64,000 nucleotides of DNA from assembly GCF_028416635.1 (NCBI RefSeq), contig NZ_CP114013.1, positions 4,836,001 to 4,900,000 of the forward strand, given 5' to 3'. The notes under the pieces were generated by a model. It was not told the origin of the DNA and did no database searches. It saw only the letters and a program-made list of their open reading frames with translations. A program made the translations under genes and the position numbers. The DNA is from Baekduia alba (GTDB lineage Bacteria > Actinomycetota > Thermoleophilia > Solirubrobacterales > Solirubrobacteraceae). Below, one piece after another: positions 1-7,384 of this stretch (its first letter is position 1; every line of letters begins with the position of its first letter).

Positions 1-1
1 G

Positions 2-868
2 TTGGCGCACCGCCACGACGTGGCCGAGGGCCGGCTGGTCGTCGGCGACGGCGTCGCCCAGCTGATCTCCGAGGCCGCCGGCGCGTTGCTGGAGCCCGAC
101 GACGAGCTGGTCACGCCGTGGCCGTCCTATCCCCTGTTCCCGGTGGTCGCGCGCCACGCGCGCGGGCACGCGGTGCCGGTCTCCGGCTTCAGCGTGGACG
201 GCGTCCTGGAGGCGGTCAACGACCGCACGCGGCTGATCGCGCTCTGCAATCCCAACGACCCGACCGGCGAGCTCCTGAGCCTCGCCGAGCTGACGCGGTT
301 GTTGCAGGCCTTGCCCGAGCGCGTCGTCGTCCTGCTCGACGAGGCGCTGCGCGACTTCGTCGACGCCGAGCCGCTGGACGCGACCCTGCAGTTGTTGGAG
401 GACTTCCCGCGGCTGCTGGTCTTCCGCACGTTCTCGAAGGCGTGGGGCCTGGCCGGGCTGCGCTGCGGCTACGCGATCGGCGGGCCGGGATCCGAGCCGC
501 TGCTCGAGCAGCTGGCGCCGGAGCTGGGCGTCAACGAGCTGGCGCAGGCCGGCGCGCTGGAGGCGGTCCGGACGCAGGCCGGCGTCGTCGACCGCCGCCG
601 CGCGCGCATCGCCGAGCACCGCGCTGAGCTGACCGACGCGCTGCGCGAGCGCGGCCTGGAGGTGCCGGCGTCGCAGGCCAACGTCCTGTGGGTGCCCGCA
701 CCGGGCCCGCACGGCGCGAGCGACCTGGCGACGGGGCTCGACCGCGCCGGGATCGTCGTCCAGACCGGCAACGGCGTCGGCGCGCCGGACCGCGTCCGGG
801 TGACCGTCCCGCATCGCCCGGAGGACGTCGCGCGCCTCCTGCGCTCGTTGGACGCCGCTTCCGGGTAG
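2..868 (+). CDS. PLP-dependent aminotransferase (HisC-like), 5' partial
   Basis: This is the C-terminal part of a fold-type I, class I/II aminotransferase. The window begins inside the gene, so the start codon is not visible and the frame is simply open from base 2. The conserved NPNDPTG turn, an acidic DEAL segment (DEAY in most HisC proteins) and the FSKAWGLAG block containing the Schiff-base lysine appear in the family order. The overall pattern is closest to histidinol-phosphate aminotransferases, which make histidinol phosphate from imidazole-acetol phosphate and glutamate. With the N-terminus missing, other amino acid substrates cannot be excluded. A small membrane-protein frame follows 9 bases after the stop in the same frame. 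Confidence 0.85.
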   Translation: MAHRHDVAEGRLVVGDGVAQLISEAAGALLEPDDELVTPWPSYPLFPVVARHARGHAVPVSGFSVDGVLEAVNDRTRLIALCNPNDPTGELLSLAELTRLLQALPERVVVLLDEALRDFVDAEPLDATLQLLEDFPRLLVFRTFSKAWGLAGLRCGYAIGGPGSEPLLEQLAPELGVNELAQAGALEAVRTQAGVVDRRRARIAEHRAELTDALRERGLEVPASQANVLWVPAPGPHGASDLATGLDRAGIVVQTGNGVGAPDRVRVTVPHRPEDVARLLRSLDAASG

Positions 869-877
869 CCCGAAGCC

Positions 878-1120
878 ATCATCATCGCCGGCGTCATCGC
901 CCTCTGTATCGTCCTCGCGATCCTGGCGTTCATCGCGCCCCGCCTCTCGCGCCACCCGCAGCGCGGCGCCTCGGCCGCCTTCGGCGCCGGCGCCCGCGGC
1001 GGCTCCAAGGCTCCCGGCAAGCTCGGCAAGTGGTTCTCCAAGCCCTTCCGCACGAGCCAGAAGGCCGTCAACCGCAGCGCCGAAGGCGGCCGCCGGGGCC
1101 GCGGCAAGCTGCCGCTGTAG
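878..1120 (+). CDS. Small single-span membrane protein with apparent ATC start
   Basis: An 80-codon frame opens right after the aminotransferase stop (866-868) and ends at TAG 1118-1120. It encodes one hydrophobic segment (IIAGVIALCIVLAILAFIAP, about residues 2-21) followed by a basic, Gly/Ser-rich cytoplasmic tail rich in Lys and Arg. This looks like a real actinobacterial short membrane protein and may match the DUF6411 type, which is a recollection and not a search result. No ATG, GTG or TTG occurs in frame before the membrane segment. The only position that preserves the segment is ATC at 878, and there is no strong ribosome binding site. It may be a true ATC start, coupled to the upstream stop, or an ATG lost by mutation or sequencing error. 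Function unknown. Confidence 0.5.
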   Translation: MIIAGVIALCIVLAILAFIAPRLSRHPQRGASAAFGAGARGGSKAPGKLGKWFSKPFRTSQKAVNRSAEGGRRGRGKLPL

Positions 1121-1126
1121 CCCGCG

Positions 1127-2398
1127 TTAGCGCCGCCGCGCGGCGATCTTCACGGTGCGCGAGGTGCCGGACACGTGGGCGCCGCCGTCGTGGGGCAGGC
1201 CGATGGTCCGGACCAGCATCGACGCCTTGCGGGCGCGAAGCGTGACGGAGTAGCGGCCGTCGGTGCCGACGTGCGCGCGCTTGAGCGGCAGCCAGGCGCC
1301 CTTGCCCGACTGGCGCTGGAGGGCGGCGATGCCGTTGGCCGTCGCCGGGATCACGCGGCCGCGAACGGTCACGCGGCCGTCGGCGCGACGCGTCACGGAG
1401 GTGATGCCCGCGCGGGCCGCGCTGCGGATCGTCACCGGCTTGGAGAAGAACGACGGGATGCCGTCGACGACGACCAGGGCCCGCAGCGTCTTGACGACCG
1501 GCGGCAGCGTGAAGGCGTACTCGCCCTTGCTGCTGCTGACCAGCGGGTTGCCGGTGTCGGCGAACGGCGCGCTGAACGGGAACGTCGTCGTCTGGAGCCG
1601 CACGCGCACGCCGCTGACCTTGGAGCCGCCGAGCTTGCCGCTGAGCTTCACGGTCCCGCCGTAGGTCACCGGGTCCTTGTCGGCGGCCAGCGTCGCGCTC
1701 GTCGCGGTCGAGGCGACCACGAAGGAGCGGTCGCCGCCGCGGCTCGTGCCGACCGAGTTGGTGGCCACGAGCCGGTAGTGATAGCGCTTGCCCGCGGTCA
1801 GGCCGCCGATGCGGGCGGCCACGTTGGTCGCGCGCGAGCCGGAGCCGGCGCCCTGCGTCGCGCTGCTCGCCCCGTAGGACGTGGTCAGCCCGTACTCGAA
1901 CTTGTAGGACGTGCTCGCGCCGTTGGGGTCGACCGCCCCGGTGAGCGTCGCGGCGTTGAGCCCGACGTCGCGCACGCCGCCGGTGGACGCGCCCGGCCGC
2001 GATGGCGCCGTCGGCACCGCGGCGGTCTTGAACGTCGCGTCGCCGCCCTGCACGGTCCCGCCGTCGCTCGTCGCCACGACCCGGAAGTGGTAGGTCGTGT
2101 TCGCCGACAGCGACTGGACCGGGATCTCGACGCTCACCGCGTCGGTGCCGTTGCCGACGTCCTTGCTCGGCGACTGCAGCCCGTAGGACGTGCTCGTGCC
2201 GAGGTCGAAGCGCACCGACGTGGCGGTGCCGCGCGGCGTCACGGACGCGACGAGCGTCGCCTGCGTCTGGCCGACGTCCTTGGCCGCGCCGGTGGAGGCC
2301 AGCGGCGCGTCGGCGGCGAACGCGACGGACGCCGTGACGAGGCCGCAGACGAGCAGCGCGGCGGCGGCAGTGGAGATCAGGGAGAGGTGCGTACGCAT
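1127..2398 (-). CDS. Secreted fibronectin type III-like repeat protein
   Basis: A 423-residue exported protein. Residues 1-29 form a Sec signal peptide (short basic N-terminus, hydrophobic core, AFAAD cleavage region). Two tandem fibronectin-III-like modules of about 95 residues follow. Each has the pattern VGxxxAtLxgsVxPxGxxTsvrFdyGxtTsYG and ends in YHfRvvAtnsxGt. The last 190 residues form a third beta-rich region with VTYGGTVKLSG and VTVRGRV motifs typical of Ig-like repeats in actinobacterial wall-associated proteins. No catalytic motif is visible. A role as a surface or matrix protein is inference. It lies 40 bases downstream of the patatin gene on the same strand. Confidence 0.75.
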   Translation of the reverse strand: MRTHLSLISTAAAALLVCGLVTASVAFAADAPLASTGAAKDVGQTQATLVASVTPRGTATSVRFDLGTSTSYGLQSPSKDVGNGTDAVSVEIPVQSLSANTTYHFRVVATSDGGTVQGGDATFKTAAVPTAPSRPGASTGGVRDVGLNAATLTGAVDPNGASTSYKFEYGLTTSYGASSATQGAGSGSRATNVAARIGGLTAGKRYHYRLVATNSVGTSRGGDRSFVVASTATSATLAADKDPVTYGGTVKLSGKLGGSKVSGVRVRLQTTTFPFSAPFADTGNPLVSSSKGEYAFTLPPVVKTLRALVVVDGIPSFFSKPVTIRSAARAGITSVTRRADGRVTVRGRVIPATANGIAALQRQSGKGAWLPLKRAHVGTDGRYSVTLRARKASMLVRTIGLPHDGGAHVSGTSRTVKIAARRR

Positions 2399-2440
2399 GG
2401 GCGTCCGCTAGAAAACCGGAGAACCGGCGAAGTTGCGCTG

Positions 2441-3700
2441 CTAGGCCCCGGAGTCCGACTGCCGCAGCAGGGTCCCCGTTGTCTGCTCCAGGATCTTGCG
2501 CCAGGCGCGCGTCTTCTCCTGCTCGGCCGCGAAGTGCTTGACGACCTTGCGCACGCGCGTCGCCGAGATCTCGATCCCGTGGCGCTCGCAGATCGTGCGG
2601 AAGTTGTCGTAGTCGGACGCGAGCTTCAGCGTCACCGACTGGAAGCCGTGGCGGGCGATGTCGACGCGCTTGGTGAAGTTCATGATCGACGTCTGGAACA
2701 TCAGCTCGTCGTTGGGCTCGGGCTCGATGAGCACGATGTCGACGCCCGGGTAGCGGTCCTCCCACTGCTTGGCCATCTCGTGCAGCCGCTGGTAGGCCAT
2801 CAACTTGAACGCCTGGTAGCCGATCTGCGGCAGCCCCATGTCGCTCACGTGGCGGGGCCGCGAGCCGAACAGGCCGCTGACGCGCTCGGTGAACTCGTTG
2901 ACGTAGGGGACGAGCGGGTTGACCACCACGATGAACTTGGCGCCGGCCTCGACCGCGATGTCGAGGTTGGTGGTCGACACGATGCCGCCGTCGATCAGCT
3001 CGCGGTCGCGGACGCGCACGGGCTTGTAGACCATCGGCAGCGCGGTCGACGCGCGCACGGCGGTGGAGATCGGGACGTCGTCCCAGTCGTTGGCGCCGAA
3101 GACGATGCGCTCGCACGTGTCGAGGTCGGTCGCCGCGAGGTAGAGCTCGGGGTCCAGGAGCCGGAAGTCGTCGGTCCGGTCGGGGTCGGACAGCACGGTG
3201 CGCATGTAGGACTCCAGCCCGCTGCCGGAGTAGACGCCCGACGGCAGCCCCTCGGCGAGCCCGAGCGCGAAGTCCATGACCGAGACCTGGCCGAGCTGCG
3301 GCGCGAGCTCGCGCATCACGCTCACGGCCTTCCACGGGAGCGCGACGCCCTTCTTGATGTACTCCTTGACGTTCGGCCTCAGCAGCTGGCCGAGGTCGAT
3401 GTCGCGAAACGGAGTCGGCACCTGCTGGTTGACGACCCGCATCATCTCCTCGGGCGTCACGCCGTTGGCGGCCAGCGCGGCGACGAACGAGCCGGCGGAG
3501 GTGCCGACGTAGACGTCGAACTGGTTGACCGTGCGGTTGACGCTCAGGAGGTCCAGCGCGCGCAGCGCGCCGATCTCGTAGACGCCGCCGGTGAAGCCGC
3601 CGCCACCGAGCACGAGCGCCGTCTTGGAGCGCCGCGGGCGCCGGCGCCGGGTCGTCCCCTTCGGCGTCGCGGCGGACTCGAGCTTGACGACCTTGCCCAT
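2441..3700 (-). CDS. Patatin-like phospholipase
   Basis: A 419-residue serine lipase of the patatin family. The family motifs are in order: the glycine-rich oxyanion loop GGGGFTGG (about residues 32-39), the nucleophile elbow GTSAGS with Ser68, and the catalytic aspartate in the DGG motif near residue 237. Together these give the Ser-Asp dyad that hydrolyses acyl esters of phospholipids. The first 27 residues are very basic (RRRRPRRSK) and there is no signal peptide, so the enzyme is probably cytoplasmic or bound to the inner membrane face. ATG at 3700 is chosen because a TACGAT -10 box (3711-3716 on the complement) ends only a few bases upstream, implying a near-leaderless message. It is divergent from dacB. 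Confidence 0.88.
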   Translation of the reverse strand: MGKVVKLESAATPKGTTRRRRPRRSKTALVLGGGGFTGGVYEIGALRALDLLSVNRTVNQFDVYVGTSAGSFVAALAANGVTPEEMMRVVNQQVPTPFRDIDLGQLLRPNVKEYIKKGVALPWKAVSVMRELAPQLGQVSVMDFALGLAEGLPSGVYSGSGLESYMRTVLSDPDRTDDFRLLDPELYLAATDLDTCERIVFGANDWDDVPISTAVRASTALPMVYKPVRVRDRELIDGGIVSTTNLDIAVEAGAKFIVVVNPLVPYVNEFTERVSGLFGSRPRHVSDMGLPQIGYQAFKLMAYQRLHEMAKQWEDRYPGVDIVLIEPEPNDELMFQTSIMNFTKRVDIARHGFQSVTLKLASDYDNFRTICERHGIEISATRVRKVVKHFAAEQEKTRAWRKILEQTTGTLLRQSDSGA

Positions 3701-3710
3701 GAGGTACTCG

Positions 3711-3761
3711 ATCGTACCGGTGGCCGCAGCGGCACGAGCCGCCCGATCGGCCAGCTACCCT
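3711..3761. promoter_or_regulatory. Divergent near-leaderless promoters for patatin and dacB genes
   Basis: The 69-base gap between the patatin and dacB genes contains a TACGAT -10 box reading left (complement of 3711-3716) and TACCCT reading right (3756-3761). Each lies about 7-10 bases from the respective start codon, so both transcripts would begin at or within a few bases of the coding sequence. No Shine-Dalgarno sequence is present for either gene. The -35 regions are poor matches. Confidence 0.45.
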
Positions 3762-3769
3762 CGCCCTTC

Positions 3770-5008
3770 GTGCGCTGCCGTCCCGTCGTCGCTCCGCTCG
3801 CGCTCGTCGCCGTCCTGCTCGGCCTCGTCCTCTTCGCACCGGTTGCCGGTGCCGTGGACCGTGCCGGGCTGCGCTCGACGCTCAGCAAGCTTCACAACCG
3901 CCTCGGCTCCTACGCCGGCGCCTACGTCGTGAACCTCAGCGACGGCGCGGTCCTGTACGCCCACCGCGACGCGCTGGCGCTGGCGCCGGCGTCCAACGAG
4001 AAGCTCTTCACGACGTCCGCCGCGCTGCTGCGCTTCGGCCCGTCGGCGACGCTGACGACGTCGCTGGCGGCCGCGCCCGGCGTGGAGGTCGACGCCGACG
4101 GCGTGCTGCACGGCGACCTCTACCTCGTCGGCGGCGGCGACCCGACGCTCGGCGACACCGGGCTGACCGCGCTCGCCGACCAGCTCGCGGCCGCCGGCGT
4201 CACCCGGATCGACGGCGGCGTGATCGGCGACGAGTCCGCGTTCGACACGCTGCGCGGCGAGCCGGACTCCGGCTACAAGCCCGACAGCGACCTCGGCGGC
4301 TGGCTGACCGCGCTGTCCTGGCGTCACGGGGCCGCGGGCGCGACCGGCCCGGCACGCGCAGCCGCCACCAAGCTCGCGACGCTGCTGAAGGCGTGCAAGA
4401 TCAAGTACGACCGCCGGCCGCGCGCCGGGAAGCTCAGCGCGGTCGCCGGCGGCGGCGTCGCGGCCGACGCCGCGCCGCTGGCCACGCTGGCCTCGCCGCC
4501 GATCCGCAGCCTGATCCAGCTGACCAACGTGCCATCGGAGAACTTCTACGCCGAGATGCTCGTCAAGGCGCTCGGCGCGCACTACGGCTCGGGCGGGACG
4601 ACGGCCGCCGGCCTCGCGGTCGTGCGCGCGCAGCTCGCCGCGTTCGGCGTCCACCCCAAGCTCGTCGACGGCTCCGGCCTGTCGCGCGCCGACCAGACGA
4701 CCGCGCGCCAGCTCGTCCGCCTGCTGGAGCGCATGGACGGCCAGGACACGTCGGCGACCTGGCGCGCGTCGCTGCCGATCGCCGGCAAGACCGGGACGCT
4801 GCGATCGCGCATGCGCGGCACGGCCGCCGCCGGCCGCTGCGCGGCGAAGACCGGGACGCTCATCGGCGTCAGCGCGCTGTCGGGCTACTGCACCACCACC
4901 GGCGGCCAGAACGTCGCTTTCTCGTTCATCGAGAACCGCGTGTGCAACTACTGCGCGAAGAAGGTCGAGGACCGGATGGTCTCCGCGATCGCGCGCCTCG
5001 ACGGCTGA
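3770..5008 (+). CDS. dacB: D-alanyl-D-alanine carboxypeptidase/endopeptidase, PBP4 (S13) family
   Basis: A 412-residue low-molecular-weight penicillin-binding protein. Residues 1-28 form a signal peptide, so it acts outside the membrane on peptidoglycan cross-links. The active-site motifs are SNEK at Ser75-Lys78 (SxxK), SEN at 256-258 (SxN) and KTG at 360-362; an earlier KTG at 340-342 belongs to the duplicated AGKTGTL...AAKTGTL block common in this family. The GTG at 3770 is chosen because it begins the signal peptide and lies about 8 bases after a TACCCT -10 box. The frame is open far upstream only as a shadow of opposite-strand genes. The last bases of the gene, including its stop codon, are tandemly repeated downstream. 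Confidence 0.88.
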   Translation: MRCRPVVAPLALVAVLLGLVLFAPVAGAVDRAGLRSTLSKLHNRLGSYAGAYVVNLSDGAVLYAHRDALALAPASNEKLFTTSAALLRFGPSATLTTSLAAAPGVEVDADGVLHGDLYLVGGGDPTLGDTGLTALADQLAAAGVTRIDGGVIGDESAFDTLRGEPDSGYKPDSDLGGWLTALSWRHGAAGATGPARAAATKLATLLKACKIKYDRRPRAGKLSAVAGGGVAADAAPLATLASPPIRSLIQLTNVPSENFYAEMLVKALGAHYGSGGTTAAGLAVVRAQLAAFGVHPKLVDGSGLSRADQTTARQLVRLLERMDGQDTSATWRASLPIAGKTGTLRSRMRGTAAAGRCAAKTGTLIGVSALSGYCTTTGGQNVAFSFIENRVCNYCAKKVEDRMVSAIARLDG

Positions 5009-5173
5009 GTCGCCGCGGACGCGGCTCGCGCGTTCGCCCACCATCGCGCGCCTCGACGGCTGAGTCGCCGCGGACGCGGCTCGCGCGTTCGCCCACCATC
5101 GCGCGCCTCAGCGGCTGAGTCGCCGCGGACGCGGCTCGCGCGTTCGCACCCACCACGCGCCTGGACGGCTGAG
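4988..5173. repeat. 55-bp tandem repeat starting in the dacB stop region
   Basis: Three near-identical units (4988-5042, 5043-5097, 5098-5154) and a partial fourth (5155-5173) follow one another. The first unit contains the last codons of dacB and its TGA, so the gene end is reiterated behind itself. Units 1 and 2 are identical by eye; unit 3 carries a few changes and a 2-base insertion. Each full unit contains the perfect inverted repeat GCCGCGGACGCGGC, so each could form a short GC-rich hairpin. The array lies between convergent dacB and the GNAT gene and may act as a terminator cluster. Confidence 0.85.
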
Positions 5174-5175
5174 CG

Positions 5176-5664
5176 CTACAGCTTCAGCAGCAGCACGTGC
5201 TGCGGCCCGGCGTGGCCGCCGTGGTACAGGCCGGTGCCGGCGTCGACGAACCCGGTCGCCGAGTACAGCGCGATCGCCGGCGGGTTGTCGATGTTGACGG
5301 TCAGCGCGACCGTCGTGCGACCCGGGAAGCGCGCGCGGACGTAGTCCGGCAGCGCGAGCATCGCCGCGCGCCCGACGCCCTGCCCTTGGGCGGCGAGGTC
5401 GATCGCCAGTGCCCGCAGCCCGACGATGTCCTCGCCCGCCGGCGCGCCCGGCACGCTGCGCAGGTCGAGCTGGAAGTAGCCGACCGGCTCGCCGTCGCGC
5501 AGGATCACCACCGACTCCCGCGGATGCTCGCGATCCCCGGCCGGGACCGACGTCGCCGGCACGCCGCCGAAGCGCACCTGCTCCGGCGCGACCTGGATGC
5601 GCAGAACGCCGGCCCGCAGCTCCGGGGTCAGCGGCGACAGGGTGACGGTGCCGACGGCGCTCAT
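5176..5664 (-). CDS. GNAT family N-acetyltransferase
   Basis: A 162-residue GCN5-related acetyltransferase that would move the acetyl group from acetyl-CoA to an unknown amine. The acetyl-CoA pyrophosphate loop appears as QGQGVGRA after the ALAIDLAA strand (about residues 93-101). The C-terminal family signature NIDNPPAIALYSATGF is also present. The length is normal for a single-domain GNAT. ATG at 5664 lies 6 bases beyond the surE stop, suggesting that surE and this gene are co-transcribed. The substrate cannot be read from sequence. Confidence 0.82.
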   Translation of the reverse strand: MSAVGTVTLSPLTPELRAGVLRIQVAPEQVRFGGVPATSVPAGDREHPRESVVILRDGEPVGYFQLDLRSVPGAPAGEDIVGLRALAIDLAAQGQGVGRAAMLALPDYVRARFPGRTTVALTVNIDNPPAIALYSATGFVDAGTGLYHGGHAGPQHVLLLKL

Positions 5665-5670
5665 CGGCCG

Positions 5671-6474
5671 CTACTCCACCTCCTGCGCCGCCGGCGCCAG
5701 CAGCCGCGCGAGGTCCGAGGTCGACAGTGGGCCGATCCCGTCGTGGTGGGTGAGGTCGAGGTGGACCGGCGTCACCGCGATGTGGCCGGCGGCGACCGCG
5801 ACGAGGTCGGTGCCCGGCTCGTCCTCGTACCCGGGATCCGCGCCGTAGATGAAGTACGTGCCGTCGCCCTGCTCCTGGAGGCGGTCGCGGTAGATGCGCT
5901 TGCCCAGCCGGGCGACCGCGACCCCGTGCGGGTCGCCGGCCGGGACGTTGATGTTCAACAACGTCGAGGGCGGCAGCGGCACGTCCTCGAGCGAGGCGAC
6001 GACGCGCGCGACGAAGCGGGCGGCGACGTCGAAGACGAAGTCGTCGCCGAGGCGGAAGTCCATCTCGCGGTTCTCGGACTGCTGGGAGACCGCGAGCGCG
6101 GGCAGCCCGAGCAACAACCCCTCCATCGCCGCGGCGACGGTGCCGGAGTAGGTGACGTCGTCGCCGAGGTTGGACCCGTGGTTGATGCCCGACACCACGA
6201 TGTCGGGCGTCCAGCCGGCCACGAGCCCGAGCGACGCGAGGCGCACGCAGTCGACCGGCGTGCCGTCGGTCGCGTAGCCGTGTGTGCCGTCGCCGAACGC
6301 GATCCGCTGCACCGCGAGCGCGCGCCGCGTGGTGATGCCGCGCCCGACCGCCGAGCGGTTGCCGTCCGGCGCGACGACCGCGAGGTCGACGCCCTCGACG
6401 CGCAACAGCTCCTGCCGCAGGCGCTGCAGCCCTTCGGCGTCGATCCCGTCGTCATTGGTCAGCAGCACGCGCAT
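5671..6474 (-). CDS. surE: 5'/3'-nucleotidase SurE
   Basis: A 267-residue SurE-family survival-protein phosphatase that dephosphorylates nucleoside 5'- and 3'-monophosphates with a divalent metal. The N-terminal metal-binding block LLTNDDGIDAEGL places Asp8-Asp9 at the active site, and SGINHGSNLGDDVTYSGT in the middle is the family signature. The ATG at 6474 gives the standard SurE start; the longer open frame to 6528 would run into the dyad operators of the divergent xre gene. The GNAT gene follows 6 bases downstream. Confidence 0.93.
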   Translation of the reverse strand: MRVLLTNDDGIDAEGLQRLRQELLRVEGVDLAVVAPDGNRSAVGRGITTRRALAVQRIAFGDGTHGYATDGTPVDCVRLASLGLVAGWTPDIVVSGINHGSNLGDDVTYSGTVAAAMEGLLLGLPALAVSQQSENREMDFRLGDDFVFDVAARFVARVVASLEDVPLPPSTLLNINVPAGDPHGVAVARLGKRIYRDRLQEQGDGTYFIYGADPGYEDEPGTDLVAVAAGHIAVTPVHLDLTHHDGIGPLSTSDLARLLAPAAQEVE

Positions 6475-6495
6475 CGCAGCGATTCTACCGGCGCC

Positions 6496-6541
6496 TGACA
6501 AGGGTCCTTGACACATCGTTCTTGTCAAGCTAGCTTGACAC
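6496..6541 (+). promoter_or_regulatory. Twin-dyad operator and leaderless promoter of the xre operon
   Basis: Two related dyads lie 27 bp apart centre to centre: TGACAAGGGTCCTTGACA (6496-6513, imperfect) and TGTCAAGCTAGCTTGACA (6523-6540, a perfect 18-bp palindrome). A consensus -35 box TTGACA (6508-6513) lies in the first and, after a 17-base spacer, a -10-like TAGCTT (6531-6536) in the second. The xre ATG at 6546 falls about where transcription should start. A regulator bound here would block RNA polymerase, so autorepression by the first gene product is the simplest reading. Confidence 0.75.
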
Positions 6542-6545
6542 CCAG

Positions 6546-6752
6546 ATGCGCAACGACGTCCGCGAGCACCGACAGCGCCAAGGTCTGTCGCAGGGTGCGC
6601 TGGCCGCCGTGCTCGGCGTGTCGCGCCAGACCGTCAACGCCATCGAGACCGGCAAGTACCTGCCGTCGCTCCCGCTCGCGCTCGCGCTGGGGCGGCACTT
6701 CTCCACGCCGGTCGAGGACCTGTTCCACCCCGACTCGGGAGACCAGCCATGA
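6546..6752 (+). CDS. XRE/Cro-type small transcriptional regulator
   Basis: A 68-residue DNA-binding protein that is little more than one helix-turn-helix. LSQGALAAVLGVSRQTVNAIE (about residues 14-34) matches the XRE motif, and the tail PSLPLALALGRHFSTPVEDLF is the usual dimerisation end. Small regulators of this type are commonly paired with a membrane protein, and here the stop codon overlaps the ATG of the next gene (ATGA at 6749-6752). The dyads at 6496-6540 overlap its promoter, which suggests autoregulation. ATG at 6546 is supported by the promoter position; there is no ribosome binding site, as expected of a leaderless message. Confidence 0.9.
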   Translation: MRNDVREHRQRQGLSQGALAAVLGVSRQTVNAIETGKYLPSLPLALALGRHFSTPVEDLFHPDSGDQP

Positions 6753-7138
6753 CCCGGAAGACGACCCGTGAAGCGCGCACCCAGCTGGCCGGCATGCTCG
6801 CGATCGCCGCCGCCGGCACGGCCGCCTACTGGGTCGGCGAAGGCGCGGCAGGCGGCCTGCAGGCCGGCGCGATCCTGTTCGCGTTCGCGCTGCTGATCTT
6901 CCTCGGCCGGCGCTGGAGCCCGACGATCGAGACCATGTCCGGGGTCGGCGACGAGCGCACGCGCGCGCTCACCCAGCGCGCCGCCGCGTTCTCCGGCTAC
7001 GCGATGGCTTGCGTGCTCGCCGCGTGGGGTCTGATCAGCGCCGCCGCGGGCTCGTTCAACGCCACCGTCGGCGCGATGTCAGTGGTGTTCGCCGTGACGT
7101 GGATCGGCGCCTGCGCCTGGGACAGCCGCGGCGGCTGA
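6749..7138 (+). CDS. Four-helix membrane protein paired with XRE regulator
   Basis: A 129-residue integral membrane protein with hydrophobic segments near residues 14-28, 36-51, 81-99 and 105-122, separated by a polar loop (SPTIETMSGVGDERTRALTQR). The loop resembles DUF2178-type proteins, in which ERT..I/L..KA motifs precede the third helix. It overlaps the regulator by 4 bases and is certainly in the same operon. In related pairs the membrane protein is thought to modulate the regulator or respond to envelope stress. That role is inferred from the arrangement; no biochemical function can be read from the sequence. Confidence 0.72.
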   Translation: MTRKTTREARTQLAGMLAIAAAGTAAYWVGEGAAGGLQAGAILFAFALLIFLGRRWSPTIETMSGVGDERTRALTQRAAAFSGYAMACVLAAWGLISAAAGSFNATVGAMSVVFAVTWIGACAWDSRGG

Positions 7139-7233
7139 GCGCACTCCTGTTTGCGGAGCATGCCCTGGCGGGCACGCCCTGTCCGGGCTGAGAGACCCAC
7201 GTTCCGTTCTAACTGGAGGAGTGCAAGTCCACC

Positions 7234-7377
7234 ATGCTGTGGCTCATCCTGGGCATCGTCCTGCTGATCATCGCGATCGCCGGCGGCGCCATCATCCACC
7301 CGATCCTGTTCGTCCTCGCCATCGTGGCGCTGGTGATCTTCTTCAACGGGTACCGCAGCCGCGGCACCGCTCTGTAG
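7234..7377 (+). CDS. Small hydrophobic membrane protein, 47 aa
   Basis: A short frame from ATG 7234 to TAG 7375-7377 encodes 47 residues, almost all in two hydrophobic stretches (MLWLILGIVLLIIAIAGGAI and ILFVLAIVALVIFF) with the short basic end NGYRSRGTAL. A GGAGGA ribosome binding site lies at 7215-7220, somewhat far (14 bases) from the ATG, and no other in-frame start exists. Such hydrophobic microproteins are common in actinobacteria as stress-related membrane peptides; no specific function is known. The gene ends 7 bases before the convergent truA stop. Confidence 0.65.
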   Translation: MLWLILGIVLLIIAIAGGAIIHPILFVLAIVALVIFFNGYRSRGTAL

Positions 7378-7384
7378 CGGGGCT

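Noticed and set aside
1175-3769. Long plus-strand frame running into dacB
   Set aside because: Everything before GTG 3770 is antisense to the fibronectin-like and patatin genes; the true dacB start carries the signal peptide and promoter.
4988-5173. Possible CRISPR array
   Set aside because: Units are contiguous with no unique spacers, and no cas gene is present.
5197-6498. Plus-strand 433-codon frame opposite the GNAT and surE genes
   Set aside because: Antisense shadow; both opposite-strand genes carry clear family motifs.
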